A stretch of DNA of 64,000 bases. Source: Pseudomonadota bacterium (lineage in GTDB: Bacteria; Pseudomonadota; Alphaproteobacteria; Rhizobiales; Xanthobacteraceae). Below are positions 8,350 through 17,457 of this stretch, one piece after another (the stretch's first letter is position 1; the number at the start of each line of letters is the position of its first letter). The notes under the pieces were generated by a model. The model saw only the letters and a list, made by a program, of their open reading frames with translations. It was not told the origin of the DNA and ran no database searches. Made by a program: the position numbers and the translations under genes. The stretch spans positions 1-64,000 of the forward strand of contig JAEWJH010000021.1 of NCBI GenBank assembly GCA_023386635.1, written 5' to 3'.

Positions 8350-8505
8350 CATCGCAGGGAAGAGATCGTCGCGAACGCGACGGCGCCGAAGGAGCAACCG
8401 CCCCGGAAACTCTCAGGCAAAAGGACCCGCGACGGAATGAAATCTGGAAAGTGACGCATAAGCGCGTCCGCCGTAGGGATAACACTCTCAGGCAAAGAGA
8501 CAGAT
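8350..8505 (+). promoter_or_regulatory. Tandem glycine riboswitch (gcvT type)
   Basis: Two consecutive aptamers are recognisable. The first runs from about 8355 to 8437, with the conserved GGAGCAACCGCCCC and CTCTCAGGCAAAAGGAC blocks. The second runs from about 8440 to 8505, with ACTCTCAGGCAAAGAGAC. The paired CTCTCAGGCAAA motifs separated by a short linker are the hallmark of the cooperative tandem glycine riboswitch. It sits directly in front of gcvT, so glycine should switch on its own degradation. The 5' part of this 357-bp interval (8191-8349) holds nothing I can name beyond the expected promoter. Confidence 0.95.
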
Positions 8506-8506
8506 G

Positions 8507-8546
8507 GGGCACCTGACTTCAGCAATATCGCTGATCGGAGGTGCCC
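8507..8546 (+). promoter_or_regulatory. Riboswitch expression platform: hairpin holding the gcvT ribosome-binding site
   Basis: GGGCACCT (8507-8514) pairs with AGGTGCCC (8539-8546), and an inner stem TCAGC/GCTGA (8519-8523/8530-8534) extends the hairpin. The 3' arm contains the GGAGGTG ribosome-binding site of gcvT, and the TTG start follows two bases later. The structure therefore looks like a translational switch that hides the ribosome-binding site. The three T residues after the stem are too few for a convincing intrinsic terminator. Confidence 0.7.
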
Positions 8547-8547
8547 T

Positions 8548-9702
8548 TTGCACGCGACCAATCCCGTTGATTCGACTGTCCTGAAGCGCACGCCGCTCCA
8601 TGCCCTGCATCTGGAGCACGGCGCGCGCATGGCGCCGTTCGCCGGCTACGACATGCCGATCCAGTACAAGGCCGGCGTGCTCAAGGAGCACCTGCATACA
8701 CGCGCCGCTGCCGCCCTGTTCGACGTGTCGCATATGGGCCAGGTGATCGTCACGCCGCACAACGGCGATGTGAAAACGGTTGCCGCCGCGCTGGAACGGC
8801 TGGTGCCGGTGGATGTGCAGGGCATCGCGCCCGGCCGCCAGCGCTACGCCTTCTTCACCAACACCAACGGCGGCATCCTCGACGATCTGATGATCAGCCA
8901 TCGCGGCGATCATCTGCTGCTGGTGGTCAATGCCGGCTGCAAGGACGCCGACACCGCGCTCATCACCGCCGCGCTGTCCGATATCGCCACCGTGACGCTG
9001 CGCGACGATCTTGCGCTGGTCGCGCTGCAGGGGCCGAAAGCGGCAGCGGTTCTGACCGCGCTCGGCAGCGACGTCGACGCGATGAAATTCATGGATATCG
9101 GCGCGCTGAAAATCGCCGGATTCGACTGCGTTGCCGCGCGTTCGGGCTATACCGGCGAAGACGGTTTCGAGATCAGCGTTCCGGCCGACAAGGTCGAGGG
9201 TTTCGTCCGCAAGCTCCTCGAAAACGCTGACGTGATGCTCGCCGGCCTCGGCGCGCGCGACAGCCTGCGGCTGGAAGCCGGGCTCTGTCTCTATGGCTCC
9301 GATATCGACGAACAGACGACGCCGGTCGAAGCCGCGTTGACCTGGGCGATCCAGAAGGTTCGGCGCACCGGCGGCGCACGCGCCGGCGGTTATCCCGGCG
9401 CCGACATCATTCAAAAGCAGCTCGACAGCGGCGCGCCGCGCCAGCGCGTCGGCCTCAAGGCGGATGCGCGCAACCCGGTGCGCGGCGGCGCCGTGCTCTA
9501 CAGCAGCGCAGACTCGCAAGTCGTTGTCGGCACCGTCACGTCCGGCGGCTTCGGCCCGACGGCCGACTGGCCGGTGGCCATGGGCTATGTCGACCGCGCA
9601 TCAGCCGCGCCCGGCACCATCGTGCATGCCGACGTGCGCGGCAAGCGACTGCCGATGCAGGTGGTCGATCCGACCTTCGTTCCTCACCGCTACAAGCGCT
9701 AA
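8548..9702 (+). CDS. gcvT: Aminomethyltransferase, glycine cleavage system T protein
   Basis: A 384-residue T protein. It transfers the methylene group from H-protein-bound aminomethyl-lipoate to tetrahydrofolate, releasing ammonia. Family signatures include LFDVSHMGQV, YTGEDGFEISVP and the C-terminal VTSGGFGPT. The start is a TTG at 8548, positioned by GGAGGTG in the riboswitch hairpin; no ATG or GTG occurs in a sensible place before the conserved N-terminus. gcvH follows after 15 nt and gcvP after that, forming one glycine-induced operon. The rare start codon combined with a sequestered ribosome-binding site suggests tight translational control. Confidence 0.97.
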   Translation: MHATNPVDSTVLKRTPLHALHLEHGARMAPFAGYDMPIQYKAGVLKEHLHTRAAAALFDVSHMGQVIVTPHNGDVKTVAAALERLVPVDVQGIAPGRQRYAFFTNTNGGILDDLMISHRGDHLLLVVNAGCKDADTALITAALSDIATVTLRDDLALVALQGPKAAAVLTALGSDVDAMKFMDIGALKIAGFDCVAARSGYTGEDGFEISVPADKVEGFVRKLLENADVMLAGLGARDSLRLEAGLCLYGSDIDEQTTPVEAALTWAIQKVRRTGGARAGGYPGADIIQKQLDSGAPRQRVGLKADARNPVRGGAVLYSSADSQVVVGTVTSGGFGPTADWPVAMGYVDRASAAPGTIVHADVRGKRLPMQVVDPTFVPHRYKR

Positions 9703-9717
9703 CACAAGGATTTTTCG

Positions 9718-10080
9718 ATGCTCAAATTCACCAAAGACCACGAATGGCTTCGCATCGACGGCAATACCGCGACCGTCGGCATCACCCAGCACGCGCAGGA
9801 GCAGCTCGGCGATCTGGTGTTCGTCGAATTGTCGTCGCTCAATAAATCGGTCGAGCCGGGCGCCGTCGCCGCCGTGGTGGAATCGGTCAAGGCCGCGTCC
9901 GAGGTCTACGCGCCGATCACCGGCACGGTGACCGAGGTGAACGAGGCCGTCGTCGCCGATCCGACATTGGTGAACTCAGATCCGGAATCGAAGGGCTGGC
10001 TGTTCAAGATGACCGTCACGCAGCCGTCCGAGCTCGACGGCCTGATGGATGAAGCCGCCTACAAGGCCACGCTCGGCTGA
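9718..10080 (+). CDS. gcvH: Glycine cleavage system H protein
   Basis: A 120-residue lipoyl carrier protein that shuttles the aminomethyl intermediate between P, T and L proteins. The lipoylation site lies in the segment AAVVESVKAASEVYAP (lysine about residue 62), and the N-terminus KFTKDHEWLRIDG is typical. Length is normal for the family (about 120-130 residues). The ATG lies 15 nt behind gcvT and about 40 nt before gcvP. The L protein (dihydrolipoamide dehydrogenase) is not encoded here and must be supplied from elsewhere in the genome. Confidence 0.97.
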   Translation: MLKFTKDHEWLRIDGNTATVGITQHAQEQLGDLVFVELSSLNKSVEPGAVAAVVESVKAASEVYAPITGTVTEVNEAVVADPTLVNSDPESKGWLFKMTVTQPSELDGLMDEAAYKATLG

Positions 10081-10117
10081 CACAACGTCGAACAGAACCG
10101 AACGCACAGCAGCATCG

Positions 10118-13033
10118 ATGGACCGCACCATGACCACTTCGCGACACGAGGTCACGTTTCAGGATCGCCATATCGGCCCGTCGGCCGACGATATCGCCCG
10201 GATGACGAAGGTCGTCGGCGTGCCGTCCGTCGATGCGCTGATCGATCAGGCGATGCCGGCGGCGATCCGCCAGCAGACGCCGCTGGCGCTCGGCACCGCA
10301 CTGTCAGAAGCGCAACTGCTCGACAAGATGCGAAGCGTCGCGGCGCGCAACCGCACCATGGTGTCGCTGATCGGCCAAGGCTATTACGACACCCTGCTGC
10401 CGCCGGTGATTCAGCGCAACGTGCTGGAGAATCCGGCCTGGTATACGTCCTACACGCCGTATCAGCCGGAGATCAGCCAGGGCCGGCTCGAGGCGCTGCT
10501 GAACTTCCAGACCATGGTGATCGACCTCACCGGGTTGCCGATCGCCAATGCCTCGCTGCTCGACGAAGCGACCGCCGCCGCCGAAGCCATGGCGATGGCG
10601 CACCGCATCGCCTCCGGCAAGCCGGCGACGTTCTTCGTCGATCATGAATGTCATCCGCAGACCATCGCCGTGGTGCGCACGCGCGCCCAACCGCTCGGCT
10701 GGACGGTCACGGTCGGCGATCCGGCACGCGATCTCGATCCGGCCGCCGTGTTCGGCGCGCTGCTGCAGTATCCCGGCACGACCGGCGCGCTGCGCGACGA
10801 CCGCGCGATCATCGCTGCACTGAAGGAGAACGGCGCCGTCGCGGCGATGGCCGCCGATCCGCTGGCGCTGACGCTGATGACGCCGCCCGGCGAACTCGGC
10901 GCCGACATCGCCATCGGCTCGATGCAGCGCTTCGGCGTGCCGATGGGCTATGGCGGACCGCATGCCGCCTATATCGCCACCAGGACGCAACATCAGCGCA
11001 GCCTGCCGGGACGCCTCGTCGGTGCGACCATCGACAAGCGCGGCCGCCTCGCCTACCGCCTCGCGCTGCAGACACGCGAGCAGCATATCCGCCGCGACAA
11101 GGCGACCTCGAACATCTGCACCGCGCAGGCGCTGCTGGCGATCATCGCCTCGATGTACGGCGTCTATCATGGCCCCGAAGGATTGCGGCACATCGCGCGC
11201 CGCGTCGCGACGCAGACCGCGGTGCTGGCCAAGGGCCTCGCCGCGCTCGGCTGGTCGCTGACGCAGACGCAGTTCTTCGACACCCTCACCGTCCGCGTGC
11301 CGGCGGGACAGGACGCCATTCTCTCCCGCGCCGTCGCCACCGGCCTTAATCTGCGCCGCGACGACGCCGCCCTCGGCATCAGCTGCGACGAGACGACCAC
11401 GCCGGAGATCATCGCCCGCATCTGGGACGCCTTCGGCGCCGCGCCCGGCAGCAAGGCCGCGATGCCGCGCTACGAGGCGCTCGCCAAGGACACGCAGCCG
11501 GCGCTGCCGCAGGCGCTCCAGCGTACGTCCGATTTCATGGCGCATCCGGTGTTCCACAAATACCGGTCGGAGACCGAGATGCTGCGCTATCTGCGCCGCC
11601 TGTCGGACCGCGACCTCGCGCTCGACCGCACCATGATCCCGCTCGGCTCCTGTACCATGAAGCTCAACGCCACGGCGGAGATGATGCCGCTGACCTGGGC
11701 CGGCTTCGCGCAGATGCATCCGTTCGCCCCGGACGATCAGGCGCAGGGCTACGCCGAACTGTTCGACGACCTCAAAGCGAAGCTCGTCGCCGTGTCCGGC
11801 TATGATGCCGTGTCGCTGCAGCCGAATTCCGGCGCGCAGGGCGAATATGCCGGTCTGCTCGCGATCCGCGCCTATCACCGCAGCCGCGGCGACGCGCAGC
11901 GCACCGTCTGTCTGATCCCGACCTCGGCGCACGGCACCAATCCGGCGTCGGCGCAGATGGTCGGCATGAACGTCGTCACCGTCGCCTGCGACAGCAACGG
12001 CAATGTCGACGTCGCCGATCTGGAACGCAAAGCGGCGCAAAGCGGCGACCGCCTCGCCGCGCTGATGATCACCTATCCGTCGACCCACGGCGTGTTCGAG
12101 ACCGCTATTACCAAAATCTGCGAGATCATCCACGCCCATGGCGGACAGGTCTATCTCGACGGCGCCAATCTCAACGCGCTGGTCGGGCTGGCGCGGCCCG
12201 GAGACTGCGGCGCCGACGTCAGCCACTTCAACCTGCACAAGACCTTCTGCATTCCGCATGGCGGCGGCGGCCCCGGCATGGGACCGATCGGCGTGAAGAA
12301 GCATCTGGCGCCGTTCCTGCCGGGCGATCCGCGCGTGCATGACGGCAGCACACCGGCCGGCCCGGTGTCGGCCGCGCCGTTCGGCTCGGCGTCGATCCTC
12401 ACCATCGCCTGGGCCTATATCCTGATGATGGGCGGCAAGGGCCTGACCGACGCCACCCGGATCGCCATTCTCAACGCCAACTACATCGCGCAGCGGCTGC
12501 AGGGGCATTATCCCTTGCTGTTCCGCGGCGAGAACGGCCGCGTCGCGCATGAATGCATCATCGACATCCGCGGCTTCAAGGAAACGAGCGGCGTCACCGT
12601 CGACGACGTCGCCAAGCGGCTGATCGACTACGGCTTCCATGCGCCGACCATGAGCTTCCCGGTGGCGGGCACGCTGATGATCGAACCGACGGAATCCGAA
12701 TCGCTCGCCGAGATCGACCGGTTCTGCGACGCGATGATCGCGATCCGCGACGAGATCCGCAGCGTCGAGACCGGCACTTATGCCCGCGACGACAACCCGC
12801 TGCGCAACGCGCCGCACACCCTCGCCGATCTGGTCGAGGCATCGTGGTCGCATTGTTACTCGCGCGAGGTGGCGTGTCTCCCCGGTCGCATGACCTCGGC
12901 GGACAAATACTGGAGCCCGGTGAACCGCATCGACGGCGTCCATGGCGATCGCAACCTGATCTGCTCGTGCCCGCCGCTCGACAGCTACAGCGACACTGTC
13001 ACGGATGCGCCGGTGCTACAGGCGGCGAAGTGA
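10118..13033 (+). CDS. gcvP: Glycine dehydrogenase (decarboxylating), P protein, single-chain form
   Basis: A pyridoxal-phosphate enzyme of about 971 residues that decarboxylates glycine and loads the aminomethyl group onto the H protein. Both halves of the ancestral dimer are fused in one chain, as in many proteobacteria. The N-terminus has RHIGPSADDIARM. The PLP lysine lies in SHFNLHKTFCIPHGGGGPG, near residue 710. Start is ambiguous between ATG at 10118 and ATG at 10130; neither has a strong ribosome-binding site, and an in-frame ATG at 10049 lies inside gcvH and is unlikely. The stop codon overlaps the GTG start of sdaA (GTGA). Confidence 0.96.
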   Translation: MDRTMTTSRHEVTFQDRHIGPSADDIARMTKVVGVPSVDALIDQAMPAAIRQQTPLALGTALSEAQLLDKMRSVAARNRTMVSLIGQGYYDTLLPPVIQRNVLENPAWYTSYTPYQPEISQGRLEALLNFQTMVIDLTGLPIANASLLDEATAAAEAMAMAHRIASGKPATFFVDHECHPQTIAVVRTRAQPLGWTVTVGDPARDLDPAAVFGALLQYPGTTGALRDDRAIIAALKENGAVAAMAADPLALTLMTPPGELGADIAIGSMQRFGVPMGYGGPHAAYIATRTQHQRSLPGRLVGATIDKRGRLAYRLALQTREQHIRRDKATSNICTAQALLAIIASMYGVYHGPEGLRHIARRVATQTAVLAKGLAALGWSLTQTQFFDTLTVRVPAGQDAILSRAVATGLNLRRDDAALGISCDETTTPEIIARIWDAFGAAPGSKAAMPRYEALAKDTQPALPQALQRTSDFMAHPVFHKYRSETEMLRYLRRLSDRDLALDRTMIPLGSCTMKLNATAEMMPLTWAGFAQMHPFAPDDQAQGYAELFDDLKAKLVAVSGYDAVSLQPNSGAQGEYAGLLAIRAYHRSRGDAQRTVCLIPTSAHGTNPASAQMVGMNVVTVACDSNGNVDVADLERKAAQSGDRLAALMITYPSTHGVFETAITKICEIIHAHGGQVYLDGANLNALVGLARPGDCGADVSHFNLHKTFCIPHGGGGPGMGPIGVKKHLAPFLPGDPRVHDGSTPAGPVSAAPFGSASILTIAWAYILMMGGKGLTDATRIAILNANYIAQRLQGHYPLLFRGENGRVAHECIIDIRGFKETSGVTVDDVAKRLIDYGFHAPTMSFPVAGTLMIEPTESESLAEIDRFCDAMIAIRDEIRSVETGTYARDDNPLRNAPHTLADLVEASWSHCYSREVACLPGRMTSADKYWSPVNRIDGVHGDRNLICSCPPLDSYSDTVTDAPVLQAAK

Positions 13034-14466
13034 CGGCGACACTCGTCGCGCATCGGGAGACTTCAGCGGTGGTGCCCGCGGGCTTGCATCCCGATGCGCT
13101 GGCGGTGCCGATCAGCGTGTTCGAGCTGTTCACCATCGGCATCGGCCCGTCGAGCTCGCACACCGTCGGGCCAATGCGCGCCGCGTTCCGGTTCGCGCAA
13201 AGACTGCGCGAGCAGCCCGGCAGGGTCGACAGCGTGACCGTCGAGCTGTTCGGCTCGCTCGCCTTGACCGGACACGGCCACGCGACTGATACCGCCGTGC
13301 TGCTCGGCCTGTCGGGCTGGCAGCCGGAGACGGTCGACCCGGATCGCATCGAGACGCTGGTGAGGGAGATCCGCCGTACCTGCTCGCTGATGCTCGGCGG
13401 CGCCGCGCCGCTCGGCTTTCGCGAAGCCGAACATCTGCTGTTTCAGATGGGCCAGTTCTTGCCGGGCCACGCCAATACGATGCGGTTCACCGCGCGGATG
13501 GACGACGGCAGCCGCGTGACCGACACTTATTATTCGGTCGGCGGCGGCTCGATCGTCCGTGACGGCGACCCCCCTGTCTCGCAGGCCGACACCAATCTCC
13601 GCCTGCCGTATCCGTTCTCGTCCGGGGCGGAATTGCTCGAAATCGGTCAACGTACCGGCCTGTCGATCGCCGACATCATGCTCGCCAATGAAGACGCCTG
13701 GCGCGAGCGCGGCGACACCGTGCAGTTTCTCGACCGGGTGCGCGGCGCGATGCTCGCCAGCATCGACCGCGGCTGCCAGCACGACGGCATCCTGCCCGGC
13801 GGGCTGAATGTCCGCCGCCGCGCCAAGGCGATGCACGAGAAGCTGCGCAGCACCGATGGCTCCGCCGATACGCTGCGCACGCTCGACTGGGTCAGCCTCT
13901 ATGCGCTCGCGGTGAACGAGGAGAACGCAGCCGGAGGCCGCGTCGTCACCGCGCCGACCAACGGCGCAGCCGGCGTGATCCCCGCCGTGCTCAAATATTA
14001 TCAGACGTTCTGCGCCGGCGCGTCGGATGACGGCACGCGCCGCTTCCTGCTGACCGCCGCGGCGATCGGCACGCTCTACAAGAAGCGCGCCTCGATCTCC
14101 GCCGCGCAGATGGGTTGCCAGGGCGAGATCGGCGTCGCCTGCTCCATGGCGGCGGCGGGCCTCGCGGCCGTGCTCGGCGGCACCAATGAGCAGATCGAGA
14201 ATGCCGCCGAGATCGGCATGGAGCACAATCTTGGCCTCACCTGCGATCCGGTGATGGGGCTGGTGCAGGTGCCGTGCATCGAGCGCAACACCATGGGCGC
14301 GGTGAAGGCGATCAACGCCGCGCGGCTTGCCTTGCATGGGGACGGGCAGCACCGCGTCGCGCTCGACGCCGTGATCGAGACGATGCGTCAGACCGGCATA
14401 GACATGCAGTCGAAGTACAAGGAAACCAGCCTCGGCGGCCTCGCCGTCACCGTGGTCGAGTGCTGA
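13030..14466 (+). CDS. sdaA: L-serine ammonia-lyase (iron-sulfur type)
   Basis: A 478-residue single-chain L-serine dehydratase converting L-serine to pyruvate and ammonia through a [4Fe-4S] cluster. The N-terminal domain has ELFTIGIGPSSSHTVGPM. The C-terminal catalytic domain has GCQGEIGVACSMAAAG and LTCDPVMGLVQVPCIERN, which provide the cluster cysteines. The start is the GTG at 13030, overlapping the gcvP stop; upstream extensions would lie inside gcvP. Placement as the last gene of the glycine-riboswitch operon suggests that serine made from glycine and methylene-THF is deaminated to pyruvate. glyA (serine hydroxymethyltransferase) is not in this window. Confidence 0.95.
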   Translation: MTATLVAHRETSAVVPAGLHPDALAVPISVFELFTIGIGPSSSHTVGPMRAAFRFAQRLREQPGRVDSVTVELFGSLALTGHGHATDTAVLLGLSGWQPETVDPDRIETLVREIRRTCSLMLGGAAPLGFREAEHLLFQMGQFLPGHANTMRFTARMDDGSRVTDTYYSVGGGSIVRDGDPPVSQADTNLRLPYPFSSGAELLEIGQRTGLSIADIMLANEDAWRERGDTVQFLDRVRGAMLASIDRGCQHDGILPGGLNVRRRAKAMHEKLRSTDGSADTLRTLDWVSLYALAVNEENAAGGRVVTAPTNGAAGVIPAVLKYYQTFCAGASDDGTRRFLLTAAAIGTLYKKRASISAAQMGCQGEIGVACSMAAAGLAAVLGGTNEQIENAAEIGMEHNLGLTCDPVMGLVQVPCIERNTMGAVKAINAARLALHGDGQHRVALDAVIETMRQTGIDMQSKYKETSLGGLAVTVVEC

Positions 14467-14476
14467 CGGGACCCGT

Positions 14477-15235
14477 TTAACGATCGAGCCGCGCGGCCCA
14501 CGGCTCGCCGGCTATCCAGCGGCGCAAAGTGTCGGCGCGCGGGGCCGTGCCGTCCAGCACCTCCACCATCCGCCAGGCCAGACAAAGATTGCACGACATG
14601 GCCGGCGCGCCGCGCCAGCCGCGCACATCGCGCAGCGGCCGCAGGGTCGGCATGCCGGTGCCGAGCATGACGATGGCATCGACTGGCGCGTTTTCGAGTT
14701 CGCGCAAGGCTTGCGCCGCTGCCGCGCCTTCGAGGCTGTAGATGGGATGGAATGCCGTGGCCGTATTGAACGCGCGCGAGACTTTATCGACGGCAAAACC
14801 ATGGCTCTGCCAATAGGCGATGCTCGCGGCATTCAGATCATCGGGATAAGGCGAGACCAGCGCGATCCGCCGCGCCCGCATGACAGTGAGCGCATCCACC
14901 ACCGCCAGCGCCGCGGTGATGAACGGATAACCGCGCCGCGCCGACACGTCCGCCAGCAGCGAAGCCTCACGCTCGCGCCCGGCGAGATAGGACGCACCGG
15001 TGCAGGCCGCGCCGGCGACACGGATCGGCGCATTGGCGAACTGGTCGAGAGCGGTACCGTAGCACGCGAAGTAATCGACCAGCCGTTGCGCGATGGTCGG
15101 CTTGTCGCTGAGGAGCCGCGCGTTGATCATCGCCACGCCGGACGGCCAGAGCAGATTGAACTCCGGCTCCACCGTCGTATTGGCCTGCGGCGTCAGCATG
15201 CCGACCAGGCCGCGCGATGCGTATTCGAGCGACAT
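14477..15235 (-). CDS. Asp/Glu racemase / maleate isomerase superfamily protein
   Basis: A 252-residue protein of the aspartate/glutamate racemase-maleate isomerase-arylmalonate decarboxylase superfamily, which catalyses cofactor-free proton transfer or isomerisation with one or two cysteines. The first cysteine position is present (GAACTGASYL, Cys78). The second motif reads LGTGMPT (191-197), with glycine instead of cysteine. It is the last gene of the leftward operon from leuC-like 20481, 4 nt after a Bug-receptor stop. The start at 15235 was chosen because the longer frame overlaps that receptor. A paralogue in a similar gene neighbourhood lies at 58930-59673. Maleate-type isomerisation would fit the LeuCD-like hydratase; unproven. 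Confidence 0.75.
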   Translation of the reverse strand: MSLEYASRGLVGMLTPQANTTVEPEFNLLWPSGVAMINARLLSDKPTIAQRLVDYFACYGTALDQFANAPIRVAGAACTGASYLAGREREASLLADVSARRGYPFITAALAVVDALTVMRARRIALVSPYPDDLNAASIAYWQSHGFAVDKVSRAFNTATAFHPIYSLEGAAAAQALRELENAPVDAIVMLGTGMPTLRPLRDVRGWRGAPAMSCNLCLAWRMVEVLDGTAPRADTLRRWIAGEPWAARLDR

Positions 15236-15239
15236 AAGA

Positions 15240-16226
15240 CTACTGAGCGGCTTTTGCACCGGAGTCGCGCACGACCCGGCCGAGACGTACGATGTCGCGC
15301 TTGACCAGTGCCGCCAGTGCTTCCGGCGGGCCGGGGATCAGTTCCGACACCTGCGGCTCGATCTTGCGCTTCACATCCTCCGTCTGCATCGCAGCGACGA
15401 AGGCGTCATTGAGCTTTTTCAGAATCGGCTGCGGCACGCCTGCCGGCGCGAACAGCCCGAACCATTGCGTCATATGCACATTGGGGAAACCCGCTTCCGC
15501 TGTGGTCGGCACATCGGGGATGCGCGGATGCCGCTTCTCGCCGGCGCTCGCCAGCATCCGCAGATCGCCGGTCTGCACATGGCCCGCAGCGGAGATATAC
15601 GACGAGAACAGGAAATCGACGCGGCCGGCGACCGCGTCGGTCACCGCCGGCGCGATGCCGCGATACGGCACATGCAGGAGCTTGATCCCGGCTTCCTTGG
15701 CAAACAGCACGCCGAGCAGGTGGCCGCTGGTGCCGACGCCCTGCGAGGCATAGCTCAAGCCTTCCGGTTTCGATTTCGCCAGCGTCACCAGATCGGCCAT
15801 CGTCTTGGCCGGACTGTTCTTCGGCACCATCAGGATATTGCTGAAGGAGGTCAGCGGCGCGACCGGCGTGAAATCCTTGACCGGATCGAACGGCAGATTG
15901 GAGTAAAGCGTCGCGTTGATCGCATGGGTTCCGGCGTGGCCCATCATCATCAGATAGCCATCGGGCGACGCGTGCTTGATCGCCACCGCGGCGACATTGC
16001 CGGCACCGCCCGGCCGGTTCTCGATGATGATCGACTGGCCGAGCTTCTCCGCCGCCTTCTGCGCGATCACGCGCATGACGATGTCGGAGCTGCCGCCCGG
16101 CGGGAACGGCACGATGATAGTGATCGGGCGCGTCGGGAAATCATCCGCCGCATGCGCCATCGGGGCCATCGCAACCAATGCGGCGACAGCGACGAAACGG
16201 ACAAAGGATCGGCGATCGGGATGCAT
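15240..16226 (-). CDS. Bug/TctC-family periplasmic solute receptor
   Basis: A 328-residue extracytoplasmic receptor of the tripartite tricarboxylate transporter (Bug) family, which binds carboxylates and similar small organic acids in the periplasm. An N-terminal signal peptide ends near AHAADDFPTRPI. The family signatures VPFPPGGSSDIVMRVIA, ENRPGGAGNVAA and SPDGYLMM are clear, as is LHVPYRGIAPAVTD. The ATG at 16226 follows GGAG at a good distance; an ATG four codons earlier is possible. No TctA/TctB membrane genes occur in the window, so it must work with components encoded elsewhere or serve as a sensor. One of two Bug genes in this operon. Confidence 0.92.
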   Translation of the reverse strand: MHPDRRSFVRFVAVAALVAMAPMAHAADDFPTRPITIIVPFPPGGSSDIVMRVIAQKAAEKLGQSIIIENRPGGAGNVAAVAIKHASPDGYLMMMGHAGTHAINATLYSNLPFDPVKDFTPVAPLTSFSNILMVPKNSPAKTMADLVTLAKSKPEGLSYASQGVGTSGHLLGVLFAKEAGIKLLHVPYRGIAPAVTDAVAGRVDFLFSSYISAAGHVQTGDLRMLASAGEKRHPRIPDVPTTAEAGFPNVHMTQWFGLFAPAGVPQPILKKLNDAFVAAMQTEDVKRKIEPQVSELIPGPPEALAALVKRDIVRLGRVVRDSGAKAAQ

Positions 16227-16257
16227 CAGATGCTCCATTTCGGTGCAAGAGGAAAGA

Positions 16258-17457
16258 TCATGTCACAGCGGCCGCACGGCGCAGGCCTTCGAACATGGAC
16301 GATTTGAGCAGATAGGCCTTGAGCTTCACCGGGTCGTCGGTAATCCGTTTGAGGTCGTCGAGCATCGCCTGACGCTTGTTGTCGTCGCGCTCCAGCATCC
16401 GTGTACGGTTGCGATGCGCCTGGGCGATGATCTCTTCTTCGGCGATGGGCCGGCGTTGGCGCTCGTAGCGTTGCAGCAGCGCGGCGTCCGCGCCTTCGAT
16501 CACGGCGACGAGCTTCTCGCACAGGCTGAACGCATCATGGATGCCGCCGTTCATGCCCATGCCGCCGGACGGGCTGTTGAGATGCGCCGCATCGCCGGCG
16601 AGATACACCCGGCCCTGCCCGTAAGACGACGCCAGCCGGCGATGGATGCGATACGGCCGCGTCTGCATCACCTCGATCCGGCCGGTGTCCGGCACGATCT
16701 CGTGCAGCAACTCCTGCTGCATCTCGGGCTCCAGCGCTTCTTCGACCGTCTGGCCTTGCCGCGGATAGAGACTGACGCGCCAGACATCGGGCAAGCGCAA
16801 CAGGCTGAAGGTGCCGCCGGGCTTCCAGCAATAGGAGACATTGGAGAGGCCATCGAGCCGCTCGTGGAACGGGAAATGCGTCGTCGCCAGGATGGTCGTT
16901 TCGGGATAGATGTCGCCGGAAAGCTCGATGCCGAGCGCCTTGCGCACGACGCTATGCGCGCCATCACAGCCAATGACATAATCCGCCGTCACGTCGCGCT
17001 CGCCGTCCTCGGCCCGGACGCGCACGGTTGCCGCTTCCGCTGTCTGCGTGACGCCAGTGACCGGCGACGAGAACGTCACCGTGACAGTCGGCAAAGCTCG
17101 CGCCGCCGCCAGCACGAATTCGCAATATTTCGACTGCTCGCATTGCAGCCGGTACGGATAATCGGTGTCGTCGCGCAGCACCGACAGATCGAACACCGCG
17201 CGGTCGCCCGACGGATGCATGCGAATCTGCCAGGTCGGACATGTCAGCCCGGCCGCCAGCATCTGCGCGGTGATTCCAAACGGCGCCATCATGTCGAGAG
17301 TGGGCGGATGGAACGTGGAGGCGCGCAGCTCGTGCGAGATGTCCGCACCGGCTTCGAACACGGTGACGGTGATACCCCTGTGGCCGAGCAGCAGCGCCGC
17401 CGTCAGCCCCACCGGGCCGGCACCGACGATCACCACATGCGGCGAAGCCTTGCTCAT
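16258..17457 (-). CDS. FAD-dependent aromatic-ring-type monooxygenase
   Basis: A 399-residue flavoprotein monooxygenase of the PHBH/PheA-type class, which hydroxylates aromatic or heteroaromatic substrates with NAD(P)H and O2. The ADP-binding motif is VVIVGAGPVGLTAALLL near the start. YVIGCDGAHSVVRK gives the DG motif, and YLAGDAAHLNSPSGGMGMNG gives the second FAD motif (GD). The start at 17457 follows AGAGGTG and overlaps the leuD-like stop by 4 nt, so the two are translationally coupled. A homologue with the same C-terminal FEGLR-AA-VT ending lies at 57730-58923, also beside a Bug receptor and a racemase-family gene. Substrate unknown. Confidence 0.9.
   Translation of the reverse strand: MSKASPHVVIVGAGPVGLTAALLLGHRGITVTVFEAGADISHELRASTFHPPTLDMMAPFGITAQMLAAGLTCPTWQIRMHPSGDRAVFDLSVLRDDTDYPYRLQCEQSKYCEFVLAAARALPTVTVTFSSPVTGVTQTAEAATVRVRAEDGERDVTADYVIGCDGAHSVVRKALGIELSGDIYPETTILATTHFPFHERLDGLSNVSYCWKPGGTFSLLRLPDVWRVSLYPRQGQTVEEALEPEMQQELLHEIVPDTGRIEVMQTRPYRIHRRLASSYGQGRVYLAGDAAHLNSPSGGMGMNGGIHDAFSLCEKLVAVIEGADAALLQRYERQRRPIAEEEIIAQAHRNRTRMLERDDNKRQAMLDDLKRITDDPVKLKAYLLKSSMFEGLRRAAAVT

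Noticed and set aside
8507..8549. Intrinsic terminator after the glycine riboswitch
   Set aside because: The stem is strong but only three T residues follow and the stem contains the gcvT ribosome-binding site, so a translational switch fits better.
10304..12943. An 879-codon leftward open frame inside gcvP
   Set aside because: Exact antisense of a clearly conserved P-protein gene; its composition is typical of a GC-driven shadow frame.
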